A stretch of DNA of 64,000 nucleotides from Paramecium octaurelia (GCA_905182995.1 CAJJDP010000023.1:285474-349473), one strand, 5' to 3'; shown: positions 9,986 to 25,139, numbered from the stretch's first letter. The notes: generated from the sequence alone by a model not told the origin. Translations and numbers: made by a program.

Positions 9986-12337
9986 TCAATCTAATTCAAT
10001 AATTTAGTTATTAAGTTAATGATTATCTGTTTTGAATAACGAATTCTAATTATCAAATTTTACTTCCTTTACAATTTATCTAAGTACTTCATCATCTTCA
10101 TTATCTTATGAAGAACTTGAGAGCTCATACTCTTAAACTGCTAATAATAAAGTACTAGCCATAAAAACAACATCATATTATTAATTCTCTTTATCAACTT
10201 TATTAGCAAAATTCATCAAAGCCTCTTTGACGTCTAATCCCAAACTTTATTGCCAGAATTTTGTATTACTTTTAATCCCATTAGGTTTTATATATTCCTT
10301 AGACTCCATCATTTAAAATAATTGACTATCATAAAATAATATCTTTTCTGGTTCCTTCAATCCTTATAATTTATTTTCATATATGCGTATTCTTTACTAA
10401 AACTCCTTTAAGTCTTTTTAGTCATATTGATTTCCATTCTACATCTTTTACTAATCTATAACTAAAACTTAAGCAGTTTCAAACTATTCAATTAAAATCT
10501 TCATAAAATCAACCATATCTAAAGGATTTTCAAGTGTTTTGATTGTATTTTGAAATTTTTCTCTGATCTTGTATGATTCCCATCTCAACTTTCTTATCAT
10601 CAAAACATCAGTATACTTTTACACAACTTCTAGTAGTATCTTGACAATTAACTATTTTGGACTTCTATTTCCAGCCTACACTTATGATTGTTCAACATTT
10701 TTTATTGTGATTAATTCTTTAGTGTCCTAATCATTAAACAACTCACACGCCATCAATTTTTAAATATTGGTTTACAATTCTCTTTCTTTTACACCACAAA
10801 CATTTAAAGTCTTAAATAATTATTAAACTTAGTTTTCATCTAATACTCTCCACTCTGAGCCATTGTTCTAATAGATATGATCAATATCATTAGAGAATAT
10901 ATGATAATCATACCCATGAATATCAGATCCTAAATATAAACATCCATTAATGAAAAGTCGACTGAATTCAACTAATTAAAGATACTATTTATAGATCTTT
11001 CGATATTATTGTTGTTATTGTTGAGTGTATTGGCTATCTTTCTTTTGTAATGCCTAATTGATACTGTTTAATTCATCTTGAACATTTTCCAGCACCAATC
11101 CAACAGCCTCTGTAACTTCTTATCTATATTCAATTATTATCTTAAAACTATCAGTTTCACGCACTCCTTCAATCAAATTACTTGTGATATCAGCTCTCTA
11201 TTTGGCCTTCAATCCAAAATACCCTAAATCATTTTGACCAATGCTCTTGATATTTCTAAGCTCTTAATCAGTAAACAATGATTAAACATAAGGCAATTTG
11301 ATTGATTAAAGCAACATTGCTGGCCAATTTTGAATCAAAAACTTAAACAGATTGTTGAATCTTAACATTTCTAAATCAGTATACTTGTCCTTAATCTTAA
11401 ATGATTTAATCTGAGTATATTGTTTTGTTGATTTACTTTTCTTTTTATTTTGATCTTTCAATTTGCCAAGTTATTAATATTTGCTAATTATTTATTATCT
11501 TCTTAACTCAACACTTTCTTAATTTAAATTTCCTTTTTAATTATTGACATTTTGAATCGTATCTGGCTATTCATCTGAGTCCTACTCTATATCCATATCC
11601 TATAATTTAGTTCTTTATGACTTTTTTATTATCTTATTAAATGCTTCATAAGCAATCTTCCAAAAAGACTAGCAAGTTGGATCCAAATAATTTTCAAATT
11701 CGTATTTCTAACTCTAGAGTGTTAAATCCTAATTTATATCTTTTTCTTCCTCTTATTATTATTGTTTCTCAACCATTGATAACAAACTAATTTTTTGAGC
11801 CTTATTTCCCTTCTTTTTCATTTCATCCTTCACTTATCTTTGTTTCGCTATGTCTATGGGCTTCAATAAACCCATTTTATACTTAAAGATATCTTCAATA
11901 ATAAAGGCGGTCAACTTGAAATTTATTCGATCTGATTGTTCTTGAGTATCAAACGTTGAATATTGATAACTATTTGAAAAAGTGGCATTAGTATGATAGT
12001 CTTTTATCAAATGTCCTGTTAACTTTAATAAAGGGGAAAGTAGCAATTAAAACTAATTTTAGCTATCCGACATAGCTGCGAATTACTAATTATATGGAAA
12101 GGCATTGATGAAGGTTGTAATCTCGATTTGTTGATTTAAAGGAATGGGAGAAAAGGTCTTAATTACATTCCCTTCTCTCATCTTTCCAAATTGATTACTC
12201 TAAGGAAATATCTGTGAAAATTGAACAATTATTTCATCCATAATTGGAAATATCACCTTCTTACCATTCATATAGTTTGGGAATCTCCTTTGAAATTCCT
12301 TTAGTTTAGCTTACTTTTCATTCTCCTTATTATCCAT
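9986..12337 (-). CDS. WSD/WHIM-motif protein, candidate ISWI-complex partner
   Basis: A single open frame of 783 residues without an obvious intron. Around residues 460-520 it carries SRLFINGCLYLGSDIHGYDY, then HIFSNDIDHIYQ, EWRVL, and LFKTLNVCGVKERELQ. This follows the WSD (WHIM2-WHIM3) pattern of Acf1/BAZ/Itc1-type proteins: a Gly-x-Asp-x-x-Gly-x-x-Tyr/Trp turn, a Trp, then a conserved Arg-Glu-x-x-Leu. The N-terminal 130 residues might be a divergent DDT region. Long Gln/Lys-rich and acidic linkers follow (IEQDSDEQPD). In characterised complexes these motifs contact ISWI ATPase and linker DNA. In Paramecium, ISWI and its partners have been tied to developmental DNA elimination, so this gene is a reasonable candidate for such a subunit; the link is inference. 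Confidence 0.6.
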
Positions 12338-12934
12338 TTTTATTAATACATTATAATTTTAAACTCTCCATATTTTAATTAAAAAAAATCATTTAATTTT
12401 TTTGATTAATGTAATGACAAATTTGCAATTTTTTTATACTTAATTTTTTTAATTTACAAAGGCAAAATCATTAAGATTATCCTACTTGTACATTAATTGA
12501 CCTTTTCTCTGTATTGGCAAATCAATGCAGGTAAAATACAAATTTAAAAAAGAATATCGTTTTATAATAGTATTTTATCATAAATTTTAATATTTGGGCT
12601 CATTATTCTCTTTAATATTGATAACAAATAGACTTGATATTTAAACAAGTTAGATTCTATAATTTAAGAACTGTTATTATTGCAAAGTAGTTTCTTTGAT
12701 AATATCTTAGAATAGAAATAAATTTTGAATCAATGGAAAAATTTGATTGTATTTATATAATTATAATTGTAAAATTAAAAATGATTATATTTGATTTTTT
12801 GTATAATTTTACAAATTAAATTTATCTTTTAAAGTTTTTACCAAATATTATTAGTTGAATTTCTACCTTTTGATTTGAATTGTAGAAATATAATGGATTT
12901 GAAATATTGTAATAAATATAATTAAAGAAATAAT
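12338..12934. other. Intergenic
   Basis: AT-rich, with T-runs and no supported reading frame. It contains the 5' flank of the WSD-motif gene and the 3' flank of the gamma-tubulin complex gene. Confidence 0.5.
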
Positions 12935-15750
12935 TCATTTATAAAATTAATTAAAATTAACCTTCAATATACATTCGATGACTAAAATTAATATTTCTAT
13001 ATACTTACTTTCAGGTGCATGGGTAAATCTTTAAGTATAATGATCAAATAGTAAAATCAACGCAGATATTTATTAGTTAAAGGAATCTTTCATTTTTGTA
13101 AATTCACTCTCTATCCTCATAGTTTCTATGTTTTTTGTTATTTAATCTATTAAATCTAATGAAGTAACTCTTTCAATTAGCATTGGGTAATTTTGGACAA
13201 TATCTATGACCTTATAAATAGCCTCTAAAATTGACTCTGACTAATAATTATTTAAATACTGTACCTTCTAATTGAGAAACATCTTATCAGAGATTGTTTT
13301 TAGATATAAATTATGATTGTTGATTATCTCTTAAAAACTTAAACTTTTGTTCACCTTATCCAAAAATAAGTCTGTTTAAACTTGGATAATTGATATAAAT
13401 AGGAAATACTCATAATTGGTTATAAAATGTGTTAGTTAATTTCCAAAGTGAAGAAACTTTGATTATTAATTTTTAAATCTTTTTTTTAAGTTTACTTGAG
13501 ATTATTGCAGGTGCAACTTTGAATTTTTGAAAAATAATAGGAATTACATGATTTTATTATATAAAATCAATGAATTTTCGTTAATGATTAAATCAATTGG
13601 ATGAGGTAGAAAGATTTTGAAGTTAACACTTTTATGGGACAATAAAAATTAGGAATTTTACTAACAAATCAATTATGGTTGTAATTCATAAGCATTATTA
13701 AAATTAAAGTTCCTACTCAATAAATCTTAAATAGTATTTTGGATAGCTCTTAAGCGAGCCAGAGACTGAGATTCTGCAATTTATTCTATAAATTGTTGCA
13801 TAAGATCCACTCTTTCAAAGAAAAATAAACATCTTAAATATTTATGTAATTTGATGAATTGCAAATGATTATTAAGATAATCTAATAGGATATTTTAAAT
13901 ATTTTAATCTTCCTTTTTAATGAGTTTGACTATTTCTTTTTGAAATACTTTTATTAAATTAGGATTCTTAATATCTTTGATTGAATATGATTCTTATTCT
14001 TAAGTTAATATCTCATCCTTTTTTAATTTAGTTAAAGTAAAAGGCTCATGAAACTTATGGCCTCCTGAGAGTGTGCAATATTATAGAGTAGTCTATATAG
14101 ATTTTGTTGGAGAAGTCTCAGATACTTCGCATAATCTCATAATAAGATTCTTTCTAAACTAAATTTACTTTAAAGCTGGCAATCCAACTTTTTAGAAGAT
14201 CTAAAATGCTTGACCTATATTTTTTAATTAGACAGAACAACTCTGCAAAAAGACTGGAAGATTTTCAAAAGAATCTGTAATGGTAGAATTATAATCTAAA
14301 TATTTATCTAACAGTTTTATGTATGGTTCCAAAGCAAATAAAAATAGTTTCTGAAGATAAACTTAATTATGTTGAGGTTGGAGCGAATTTTAAATGCATA
14401 AGTTATATAAGATAGTAAGTGTAGGTGAATTGAATGTTCCATTATTTCCTTCTATTGTTGATATCTTCTGAGCAACAAGATTGATCTATTTGATAATGAC
14501 AAACCAATCCTATAAACTCTGGCTTAGATACATTAAAGTAATAGATCTATCTACCTTTTGTTAACACAATTTTTCATCATAAATACATTATTCCAATAGA
14601 TGTGTAACTGCCTGATCAAATTCACTTAGTATAGATCTTACGCCCAACCAAAATTACTCCTGTATTAATATTTCAATGTTTAATAATGATGGTTTTTAAA
14701 TCATATTTAATGGTTTTTTTAAATGACATACAATTGTTGCATATTCTAAAAACTTTTGAGTGCTGCTAAGAAGACTGTCATGACTCATGTGACGAACATC
14801 AAAATCAGTCAATTAATATTATCCTGAAGAGAATGTTAATAGATCACTTTGCAAACCCAAAAAACTATATAATACTGCAACAACTACATCCTTTTCGTTT
14901 GTAATCATACTAATCTAAAAAAGAAAAATGTTACTTTATAATCCTTGGTTTTTTAAGAATTTCTTATGATTTATTTTAATACTCTGATAAAAATAGTTGT
15001 GATGATCTTATTTGAAGGGAAGAATCAGTTGAACTTACAAATTCATTAAAAGACTTTTTAGTATTAAAACTCATATGCCATAGCACATTGGGCAATTAGT
15101 CTTTTGAGGAGATCAAAGTTTAATTCTATTAGGCTTTCTATTAGACTTCTCTTGTAGTTTCATTTCTTTAATTAACTTAAATATCTTCTTGCTTATTCTC
15201 TTCTTCATCCTCTTCTTCTGAAGAAGTTTCAAACTTCCAATCCTTCAATGACTGCAAAATCGATATGCTATATTTACTTCTATGCTTGAAATTGACATGT
15301 TGTCTTATTGCTTTCTCTTTAAAATATTTTTGTTTGGCTCGCGATTCAAGTTGTGTTCAATCAAATTAGAACTTAAAAGTAACAATAAACCCAAGATGCG
15401 ATGAGGCATATCATTGTAATCTTATTTTAATTTCCTTTTCTTTAATTCTTAAAATAGAGTATTTAAGTAATCAGCAGTGTCAGGTCTGCTCATGACTTAC
15501 AGTTTTATTAAAATGCTTATCAATATGTCAATATAATACTCTTAAAATTTAGCTTCTATTTGATGAGCATCAGGATCCAAGAATGTGTGATATTTCAAAT
15601 TTGAACTTGCATATTTGTGGGCTATTTCAAAATTTTTTTGGGATGGCTTAATTTAAAAAGTAATCTTACTCCAAACCCTGTGAAATAGATGATAAACTTT
15701 TCCAAATCCTCTTCGAATTATTATTCCCTTTATTTTTGAAAATTGGACAT
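12935..15750 (-). CDS. Gamma-tubulin complex component (GCP family)
   Basis: Minus-strand gene of roughly 850-880 residues with several introns of 23-27 nt near the 5' end and one just before the stop. Near the N-terminus are MPHRILGLLLLLSSN and an acidic stretch ETSSEEEDEEEN. The C-terminal third shows the GCP fold signature: HLQFIKLHKYLRCLFFFERVD, matching the family's 'L..LRRYLLL..GDF' strand, and FITNYEYFLFISIIQVQTD followed by a long helical region. GCPs bind gamma-tubulin and nucleate microtubules at basal bodies. Which paralogue (GCP4, 5 or 6-like versus 2/3) cannot be settled by eye. Exact internal splicing is not fully worked out. Confidence 0.78.
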
Positions 15751-15947
15751 TCAATTTTGAGGGAAAATTAAAATTTTTAATATAAAATTACATAATCACT
15801 CAGATGTCATTGAAATCAAAATTTATTCCCTTTTACACTAAAGAATGAGTTTTTCATTGAACATATCTTATTCTCAGTGAATAAATTAGAATTTTTATAT
15901 CTAAAAAGAGTTTTAATACTGTCTTTAAATAATATTAATCACAAATA

Positions 15948-16391
15948 ATGAACCAATTTGTTTATTTTAATGATTTGAAGGAAATGCAACAGTATGCCAT
16001 GAAAAATTCGCTCTCGCTGTATGCATACAAGAAAACTGTCTATAATTTGACTAATTATGCTGAGAATCATCCTGGTAGTGAAGCTTACGTGTTATATTAT
16101 GAAAATCAGGATGTCACGAATGCTCAATTCAATAAGAATATTCTCAAAACACACAAAGAAATCATATCAACGTTGCAAGAATATATAATTGGATATATTC
16201 AGAAACACGAGAAATAAATTATTTAATTCAAATCCTCTAAATCCATTATCGAATAGACAAAAAAAAGATTAAGAGAAACCACTGTACCATTTTATGAAAA
16301 TATTCCCAAGGATTGTTCTATTACTAAATTGCCTATATTTACTACCCATAATTAATTTCACTCTCAAAAGTAAATTAGAATATCAAAATGA
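15948..16391 (+). CDS. Cytochrome b5-like heme-binding protein
   Basis: 147 residues, no intron, read through four in-frame TAA/TAG codons to TGA 16389-16391. Residues 25-70 match the b5 fold: TVYNLTNYAENHPGSEAYVL, with the first axial His in HPGS (usually HPGG), and a second candidate axial His in ILKTHKEI. Such proteins carry electrons to desaturases or other oxygenases. A polar tail of about 60 residues (IIEQTKKRLRETTVPFYENI) follows. No membrane helix lies in this frame, but one begins immediately downstream in another frame (see the entry at 16388). Reading TAA as stop would wrongly end the protein at residue 89. Confidence 0.72.
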
Positions 16392-16621
16392 ATCTTAATA
16401 TAATTATATATATTATTATTCTTATATTAATACTTATAATTAAATATTTGTCTTAAACAGAAATTCATTCTGTGCAAAAACTTAAGAGATAGTTAGAGAC
16501 AAATATTTGTCATAATGATTTTGATTTTTATTATTTTTCAAATAATAATAAAAATGAATTCAAGCCATCCAACTTATGCGCCAAAGATAGGAGCAAACAG
16601 TTGAATTCCTCTATGCACATT

Positions 16622-18383
<1,762 letters not shown>

Positions 18384-18384
18384 N
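18384..18384. other. Single N at contig join A
   Basis: An ambiguous base exactly where repeat copy 1 ends and copy 2 begins; it interrupts the sequence mid-flank and is best read as a scaffolder gap symbol. Confidence 0.95.
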
Positions 18385-19151
<767 letters not shown>

Positions 19152-19184
19152 ATTTGATAAAAATTAAATCCTTTTTTTTAAAAT

Positions 19185-19611
19185 ATGTCTTAAAAGTTCA
19201 AGGTTAAAAAGCTGAGAGATTAAAAGTCTGAAGATCTCCTAAAAGATTTAGAGAAACTCAAAGGAGAACTCATTTAATTACGAACAGTTAAAGTTTCAGC
19301 TGGTAATGCATAAAAACTTGGCAGAATTGGAGTAAGCATTTAATCAATGCCTTAAGCTTGTTAGAAAGCGAATTGCTAAATTTTTGACCGTGATCAATGA
19401 ATAAAGAAGAAATTCTGTGAAAACTGCAGCCAAGTCAAGCACTAAACTCCCAGTTGATCTCAGAGGTAAAAAAACTAGAGCAATTAGATAAAGACTTACA
19501 AGAAGCGAAAGAGGTAATAATAAATGATAACTAATCAAAGCATAAAAAACATAAAGACAATGGAAAAGATTGAACAATTTCCCATTAAGAAAGTTTGCTT
19601 TGAAAGAATGA
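19185..19611 (+). CDS. RPL35: eL35, duplicate copy (assembly artefact)
   Basis: Same sequence, introns and length as the gene at 17859-18285, shifted by 1326 bp. Intact in itself, but present only because the contig overlap was not merged. Confidence 0.85.
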
Positions 19612-19709
19612 TCAATTATATAAAATAGTACAATAATGATATGCCAATTGTAAATATCAACCATCATCAGATTCATAAGTTATAATCAAATCAATACCAT
19701 TCAGAATTT

Positions 19710-20955
19710 ATCTGATATAATTGCATTCATTTAATTTCTTTTGCTTTCATAATATTAAGCTTAGAAATATTAATGATTTTCAAAAACACACTTAGTAAAA
19801 TAATAAATAAAGCAATAGGGAAGTTTATAATAATCAATTCAATTATTTGTCAGTCTGATATTTCAATTTAGCAAAACAAATTTAATCATTTACCATGGGA
19901 TTTTCTATTTAAAAAATTATTTATTAACATAACCCTTCTGCTGGAGAAATACTTAATTAATTCTGCTATTTTAATATAACTTCAAATTTTAATATAATTT
20001 CTTCACTATTTCTTTTTCTTATAGATTAATTATTTATTTATAATATTAAAATATATTATTGATTATTTATCCAGCCCATTTTATCACTTTAGGTTTCTTT
20101 TCTCATTTATAATGGTATAATTTATTTGTTAAGGAGATATACACATTAGTAATTTCTCTTAAAATAAGAAATGATTAGTTAAATAGATTCAAATTTTAAA
20201 CACACTAATGCATTTTCAATAAAAATTATACTAAATGAGTACTGCCTTATTGATATATTCATCTAATTATATGTGATTCAATTTAAATCATATTCATATA
20301 GGTTTTATAAATAAAAAATGAAAAACAAATATTTGAACTAATATTTTTAATTATTTTGTTTTTGCTGAAAATAAAAATCTATACAAAAAATTTGAATAAT
20401 TAATTATTACGATTGTTACAATAAATTAAATTATGAATGATTAAGGTTGGAAATAGCAATGAAATTTTCTTTTAGATTGAAATTAAAAAATATTTAGTTT
20501 TCTTATTTTAGCCATATAAATTTAAAGACTAATTTTTATTTATCTGTCATCTTCACCTGATTATTAAATACAATTATTTTTACTATATACAATATGATTT
20601 GCATGTGAAATCATACATTTAAAAAATAAATGTATTGAATAAAGAGCAGATTATAATTTATTTATTGTTCAATAGATTAAAGCGTAATAAAGTATTTCAC
20701 AAAAATTATGTTAACTTGTATAACTAACTTCTATAAGTTTGTATAATTTTTGTTGTTCAGACTCAATAATTATCTTTTTATCCAATCTTTTACTTGATTA
20801 CATTCCAAAAAATTTAACAGTTTCAAAAATAGAATCATCTTATTTGTTCAAATGATTATTAATATTAAATATCCAAAAGAATATCACCTTATTTAGATAT
20901 CAAAATATAAAAATAAGTTATTGTGTATAGATTGAAATATAAAAATATATTATTT
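19710..20955. other. Long AT-rich region without a gene
   Basis: About 1.25 kb of very AT-rich sequence dominated by runs of A and T. I could not find a supported coding frame, RNA gene or repeat array. This is unusually long for a spacer in this compact region. Confidence 0.5.
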
Positions 20956-21811
20956 TCAACTAAGAGAATGTAATTTTTTCTACACTGCAAATATTCCTTT
21001 ATAAAAAAAATGCATCAAGTAAGTCAATGGAAATAGGAATACCAACAATAGTCTATATCTAATTAGGATATATTTAATTGATTACTTATTTATTGTAAAT
21101 TATTGGTAATGGTATTTAAATGTCAAAATAAAACAAAAAAAAGGATATATTAAGAGTAAGATACAAAATATAAGAATGAATGCCATGATCTTAGGTAACA
21201 CCATTATATATCGCAATAAAGTTGGATGTCGCAATGGTTTAACATTCTTCATCATAGAACCAGGAACTTAAATTAATAAATGCATATATTACTTGGACAT
21301 CCAAATAAGTTCCATAATCGATAATGATATCTATTAAATTTCCCTTTGCAAATCCAACAAAATTCATATTTACATTTACAAACCATATGATTACATCCGC
21401 TAATTTTTTCTATGGGGATCAAACAATTAGGGCATCTTTAACTACACTCTCCATCGTGTATTTCACCACATTTTTTGCAAACATTTGAACCGCAGTTATG
21501 AGTTTTTAAATTCTCTTTGCATACCTAATGGAATGAGTATTTCAAGTACAGAACAAGTAATTATAGCCTTTTGCTTTAATTCTAAATATTTAGGATATAA
21601 GTCTTCGCAAAATTGCTTAATTATTAAGGCGTTGTATTCCATACTGCAGGAAGGACAAGTTATCTTAAATACACTTCCAGTGTTAATTGCTTCTTTTAAA
21701 TACGTGATGATGCATTCTCTTTTGATTTAAGTATGTTTACTTGCAAAATTCATGAGAACAATCTCCAGGTCTAATCAACAGTTTGTCAATGAAGCAGATT
21801 TAACAATACAT
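20956..21811 (-). CDS. RBR-type E3 ubiquitin ligase with membrane anchor
   Basis: 260 residues after three introns (22, 25 and 26 nt), exact frame. RING1 comprises CQICF...CSHEFCKEC and CPSC. An IBR-like middle follows ([18 protein letters not shown], then CKKCG and HDGEC). The Rcat/RING2 domain reads [20 protein letters not shown] then FCWIC, with the catalytic Cys expected within GCNHMVC. RBR ligases form a Cys-ubiquitin thioester before transfer. The C-terminus has two hydrophobic helices ([20 protein letters not shown] and [16 protein letters not shown]), so it should sit in an internal membrane. RING1 lies at the very start, making this a compact RBR; an upstream exon cannot be excluded. 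Confidence 0.85.
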
Positions 21812-21888
21812 AATTTTAATTTCTTAAGGCGAATGATATAAATTGTAGCAATAATAATAAAAAATTAATCAAGCATAATAAAAGATTG

Positions 21889-22863
21889 TCATATTTCATT
21901 TAATTTAACAATCTTTCTTTTTACGAAACAAACTAATTGGAAGGGCCTTTGTATTTAATTGTAATCAAAAAGTTAGAAATTGTATTATTGATTTTCTGAA
22001 TTTACTGTTTCCTCATTTTTGATTGGAAACTTACAATTGACTGATTATTCAAGTTACTAGATAATAGATTTGACTAAGATTTCGTTCTTTTCATCTTTAG
22101 TTACTCTGCCTAATTTAATTTTATTTTCCTCCTATTTTAATAAATTATAATATCTGTTTTTAATTGTATTTTCTGTTCTTTATAACTTAAACACTTTCAA
22201 TGAAATTTCAGCCCATCTCTTTCCTCTTTTCTCTATTTCCCGAAATAGTTTTAACTCTTCTTCCTTCGTCCATGGTAGACTATGAATATTTCATGGAATC
22301 AAATACCTGACTATATTTGGATCCAATTTATTTACCCAACGATCTCTGCATTATTTTCCTTAACGAATGTAGGGTGTCTTACAAATCCTCATCATTTCGA
22401 TCGCAATCTCACACCATTTATTTGGATGTAATTACTATAATTAGATTAAGACTTAATCTTCAGCCGGTGTCCAACTCGCCTTCTGATGGCATTCTTCCAA
22501 CCATCTATTACGACATGCCTTCCAATTGTGGTATCTAAACATCCTTGAGATTTATTCCCATTAATATGAAGTCTAGGAAGAAATAAACTAAATTCTTACT
22601 AGTTCGATGGGAATTTCCTTGTATTTCAAGCATGTACCCAATACCAATAAGTTTAAGAATTTGTCTTAACAAGGAGTCCATGTTCCTCGTTTACTATTGT
22701 AGGCTTTTTCTACAGAATTTAATATAGTATTTATTTCATCGACAGTAGGCAAATGTTAGAAGGAAAACTAATTGCTTTGAAGAACTGATTCGGCAAACTC
22801 ATAATTTGGCTAAACAAACATCTCAAAAACTTATTGTCTATCTAATGGCGTTTTTTTTTGCAT
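21889..22863 (-). CDS. Myb/SANT-repeat DNA-binding protein
   Basis: 306 residues with two inferred 27-nt introns, exact frame. Three Myb-type repeats are visible: RGTWTPCQDKFL...WEQISRMF...CRNRWLEECH; ASWTPAEDQVLIQL...KWCEIAIEM...QCRDRWVNKLDP; and LPWTKEEELKLFREIEKRGK...WAEISLKV...NTIKNRYYNLL. The regularly spaced tryptophans and the R-[NDR]-R-[WY] third-helix motifs are diagnostic. This predicts a sequence-specific DNA-binding factor, perhaps c-Myb-like or SNAPc190-like. It is oriented away from another Myb gene to the right, suggesting an old local duplication. Confidence 0.85.
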
Positions 22864-23638
22864 ACTCAAAATGATGTTTATTATATTAAATGCAATAATT
22901 TATTTGCAAAACAAACTGATAAATCAAGAAATTTGATTAGATTACCAAAGAAAAGAGTGTTTTTAATTTCATCCTCCTTGATAAGGTCTTTGTTTAAGGA
23001 TTCAAAGTTGTAGGGGATTTTTTTTGGAATCTTCTGTAATTCTTAAGTTTTAATTAATATTATTTTAATTCATAAAAACGTAATTAGGAACGAGTACATC
23101 ATCCTTACCTGTTTTTCCCTTAATTACAACTTAAATTTATGATGGCCGTGTTATTTTAAACTTAATTAATAGACCATTAAGCACTAATTTGGCAAATAAA
23201 AAAAACTTAAGTTTGTAATTCGAAACTTTAATAATCATATTATATTAATTAGAGATAAAACTTAAGATATTAAAATAATAAATGTTGATAGGGTTAATTG
23301 AAATTATCATCTGGTTAAAAATAGTATTAATGAGAGTTTGGTTATGAATGATTATGGAAGGCATTTTGGATAGAGGAACTCTTTAAAATAATTTTAAACA
23401 GAAAATTGTTATAAGTATTTAATAGCCAATTTAGGTGTAAGTAGATCTTTTTTGAGTCATTTGAAGAATGTAAATGAAATATACATAGCATATAAAGTAT
23501 TTCTTAATTTACCTTAATACATAAATTAACAATATTATTATAATTAATTTAGTTTATTTTTAAGATCTGCATTAGTTTTCAATATAAAAAGGGTCCTTAT
23601 TTGAGAAAAAGAATGATTGTGATCGAGAAACAGATACA
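22864..23638. other. Intergenic between divergent Myb genes
   Basis: About 0.8 kb of AT-rich spacer holding both 5' flanks. Several short frames exist, none convincing. Part of the right-hand Myb gene's 5' exon may begin near its end. Confidence 0.45.
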
Positions 23639-23816
23639 ATGCAATAATTATAGAGAATTTTAAATGAAAAGGAAAATAACATTGATTATATTAAAAAGGA
23701 CTTAAATATTAAATTAATTTTAAAGGAGGTTGAGGCTGGATTTGGTTTATTGTTGAATCATGATGAATTGCAAAGAGTGAGGCAACACAGAATGCTCCAT
23801 AAAATGAGAATATTAT

Positions 23817-24568
23817 ATGGAATCGTGCATATAGCGTTTATTAATTTATTCAATGTTTATAAACCCTATGAACCCGATGATCTTTTGCTTCCCGTATTTT
23901 TATCAAATACCATTGCCCCAACCCTTTGTTAAAGAGGAGGCTTCAGATACAGAGAAAGAACAAACAGTCCAAAGTGTTCAAGAACAAACGAATGCTAGTG
24001 GGATAGTCAGAGGAAAAGGATAGTTATGGACTAACGATGAGGTGAAAAACTTAGTGAAATATTATAAATAATATCATGGGGATTGGAAGAAGATCATAAA
24101 ACACTTGAAAGGAAGAAACATCTCTTAGTGTTCATAGAAATATAGGAAACTTTAGGATCAAGAAAAAAGAACAAAAAGAAAGTGGTCGACTGAAGAGGAT
24201 AGAATATTACTAGACAGCTTCGAATTGTATGGAAGATAATGGATTAAGATTGCTGAAAGTATTAAGCAAAGTTACTAATTATAGAACTTCCCGGAAGGAC
24301 ATCAAAATAAGTCAGAGATAGATATGTAAATTAAATAAACCCTACAATCAACCACAATGAATGGAGTGAAACTGAAGATAGGTTAATCATGAAGGAATTT
24401 CAACAGAATGGACCAAGATGGGCCCAAATAGCCAAGCAGCTAAACAATAGATCTGTAATTCTGAAATTCTTATAATTTTAGGAAAATTAAGTAAAAAATA
24501 GATTCTATTATACAATACTCAAAAAGTATAATGGAGAGCTACATCCGTATTTGAAAATACAGAATTGA
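23817..24568 (+). CDS. Myb/SANT-repeat DNA-binding protein
   Basis: Myb repeats: GQLWTNDEVKNLVKYYKQYH...WKKIIKHLKGR...CSQKYRKLQD; KWSTEEDRILLDSFELYGRQ...WIKIAEKLPGRTSKQVRDRY; and EWSETEDRLIMKEFQQNGPR...WAQIAKQLNNRS...VKNRFYYTIL. Two introns (24259-24284, 26 nt; and a 27-nt one near 24454) restore the frame precisely at these motifs. The start is uncertain. In-frame ATGs are at 23817 and 23853, and another open frame from 23639 (helical, MQQLQRILNEKEN...) could be a 5' exon, though I found no intron joining it. It lacks the longer N-terminus of the neighbouring Myb gene. Confidence 0.78.
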
Positions 24569-25139
24569 TTCTCCTTATTATCACTCTATTTTGACATAAT
24601 ATAAATTTAAATATATATATATATGTATGTATGTACGGATCAATTACTAAATGAAGAATAAACCTAGTCATAATATTCTTAGAACCTGAACGAATATGCA
24701 AAATAGCAAGCTTAGAGAATGAAGTCTAACAGGAGCAACATAAATAGGATAGCAAAGTGGAAGATGAATCAATATGATGGATTTTTCCGATCCTCTAGAG
24801 AGATAAATATTAGGTATAACCAGAAAATAACTATAAGATTGAGAAACAGAATTGGAAAAAAGTATATTCCAAAAGAGGATGCTTATACTTTTATGTAAAA
24901 AAAGGATGGTAATAAAATTTTATTCTAATATATTTTCATAATTGTTTTTCATATTTAATTATTTTTTTCTAATTTTCTATTATCAGGAATTGTAGGAAGA
25001 ACAAACTAAAGGTCTTAAAAGTATATATCATGTAACTTTTATTTATAATATATAAGTTCCTTAATCTGGTACTGATTAATTACCATCAGATTTTGGTGAT
25101 GATGAATATCCACCTCTTTTATGACATAAATAATTAAAA
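24569..25139. other. Spacer with possible small frame
   Basis: Includes a TA/TGTA microsatellite at 24611-24637. A 118-codon frame at 24719-25075 begins with a basic, coding-like stretch (MKSNRSNINRIAKWKMNQYD) but becomes AT-rich noise after about 80 residues; I do not call it a gene. Confidence 0.35.

Noticed and set aside
24611-24637. TA/TGTA run as a telomeric or regulatory repeat
   Set aside because: It is a short microsatellite and does not match ciliate telomere repeats (G4T2/G3T3 types); no telomere is present in the window.
24905-24985. A GT...AG intron of nearly 80 nt in the spacer after the Myb gene
   Set aside because: Every supported intron in the window is 18-33 nt, so such a long one is not credible.
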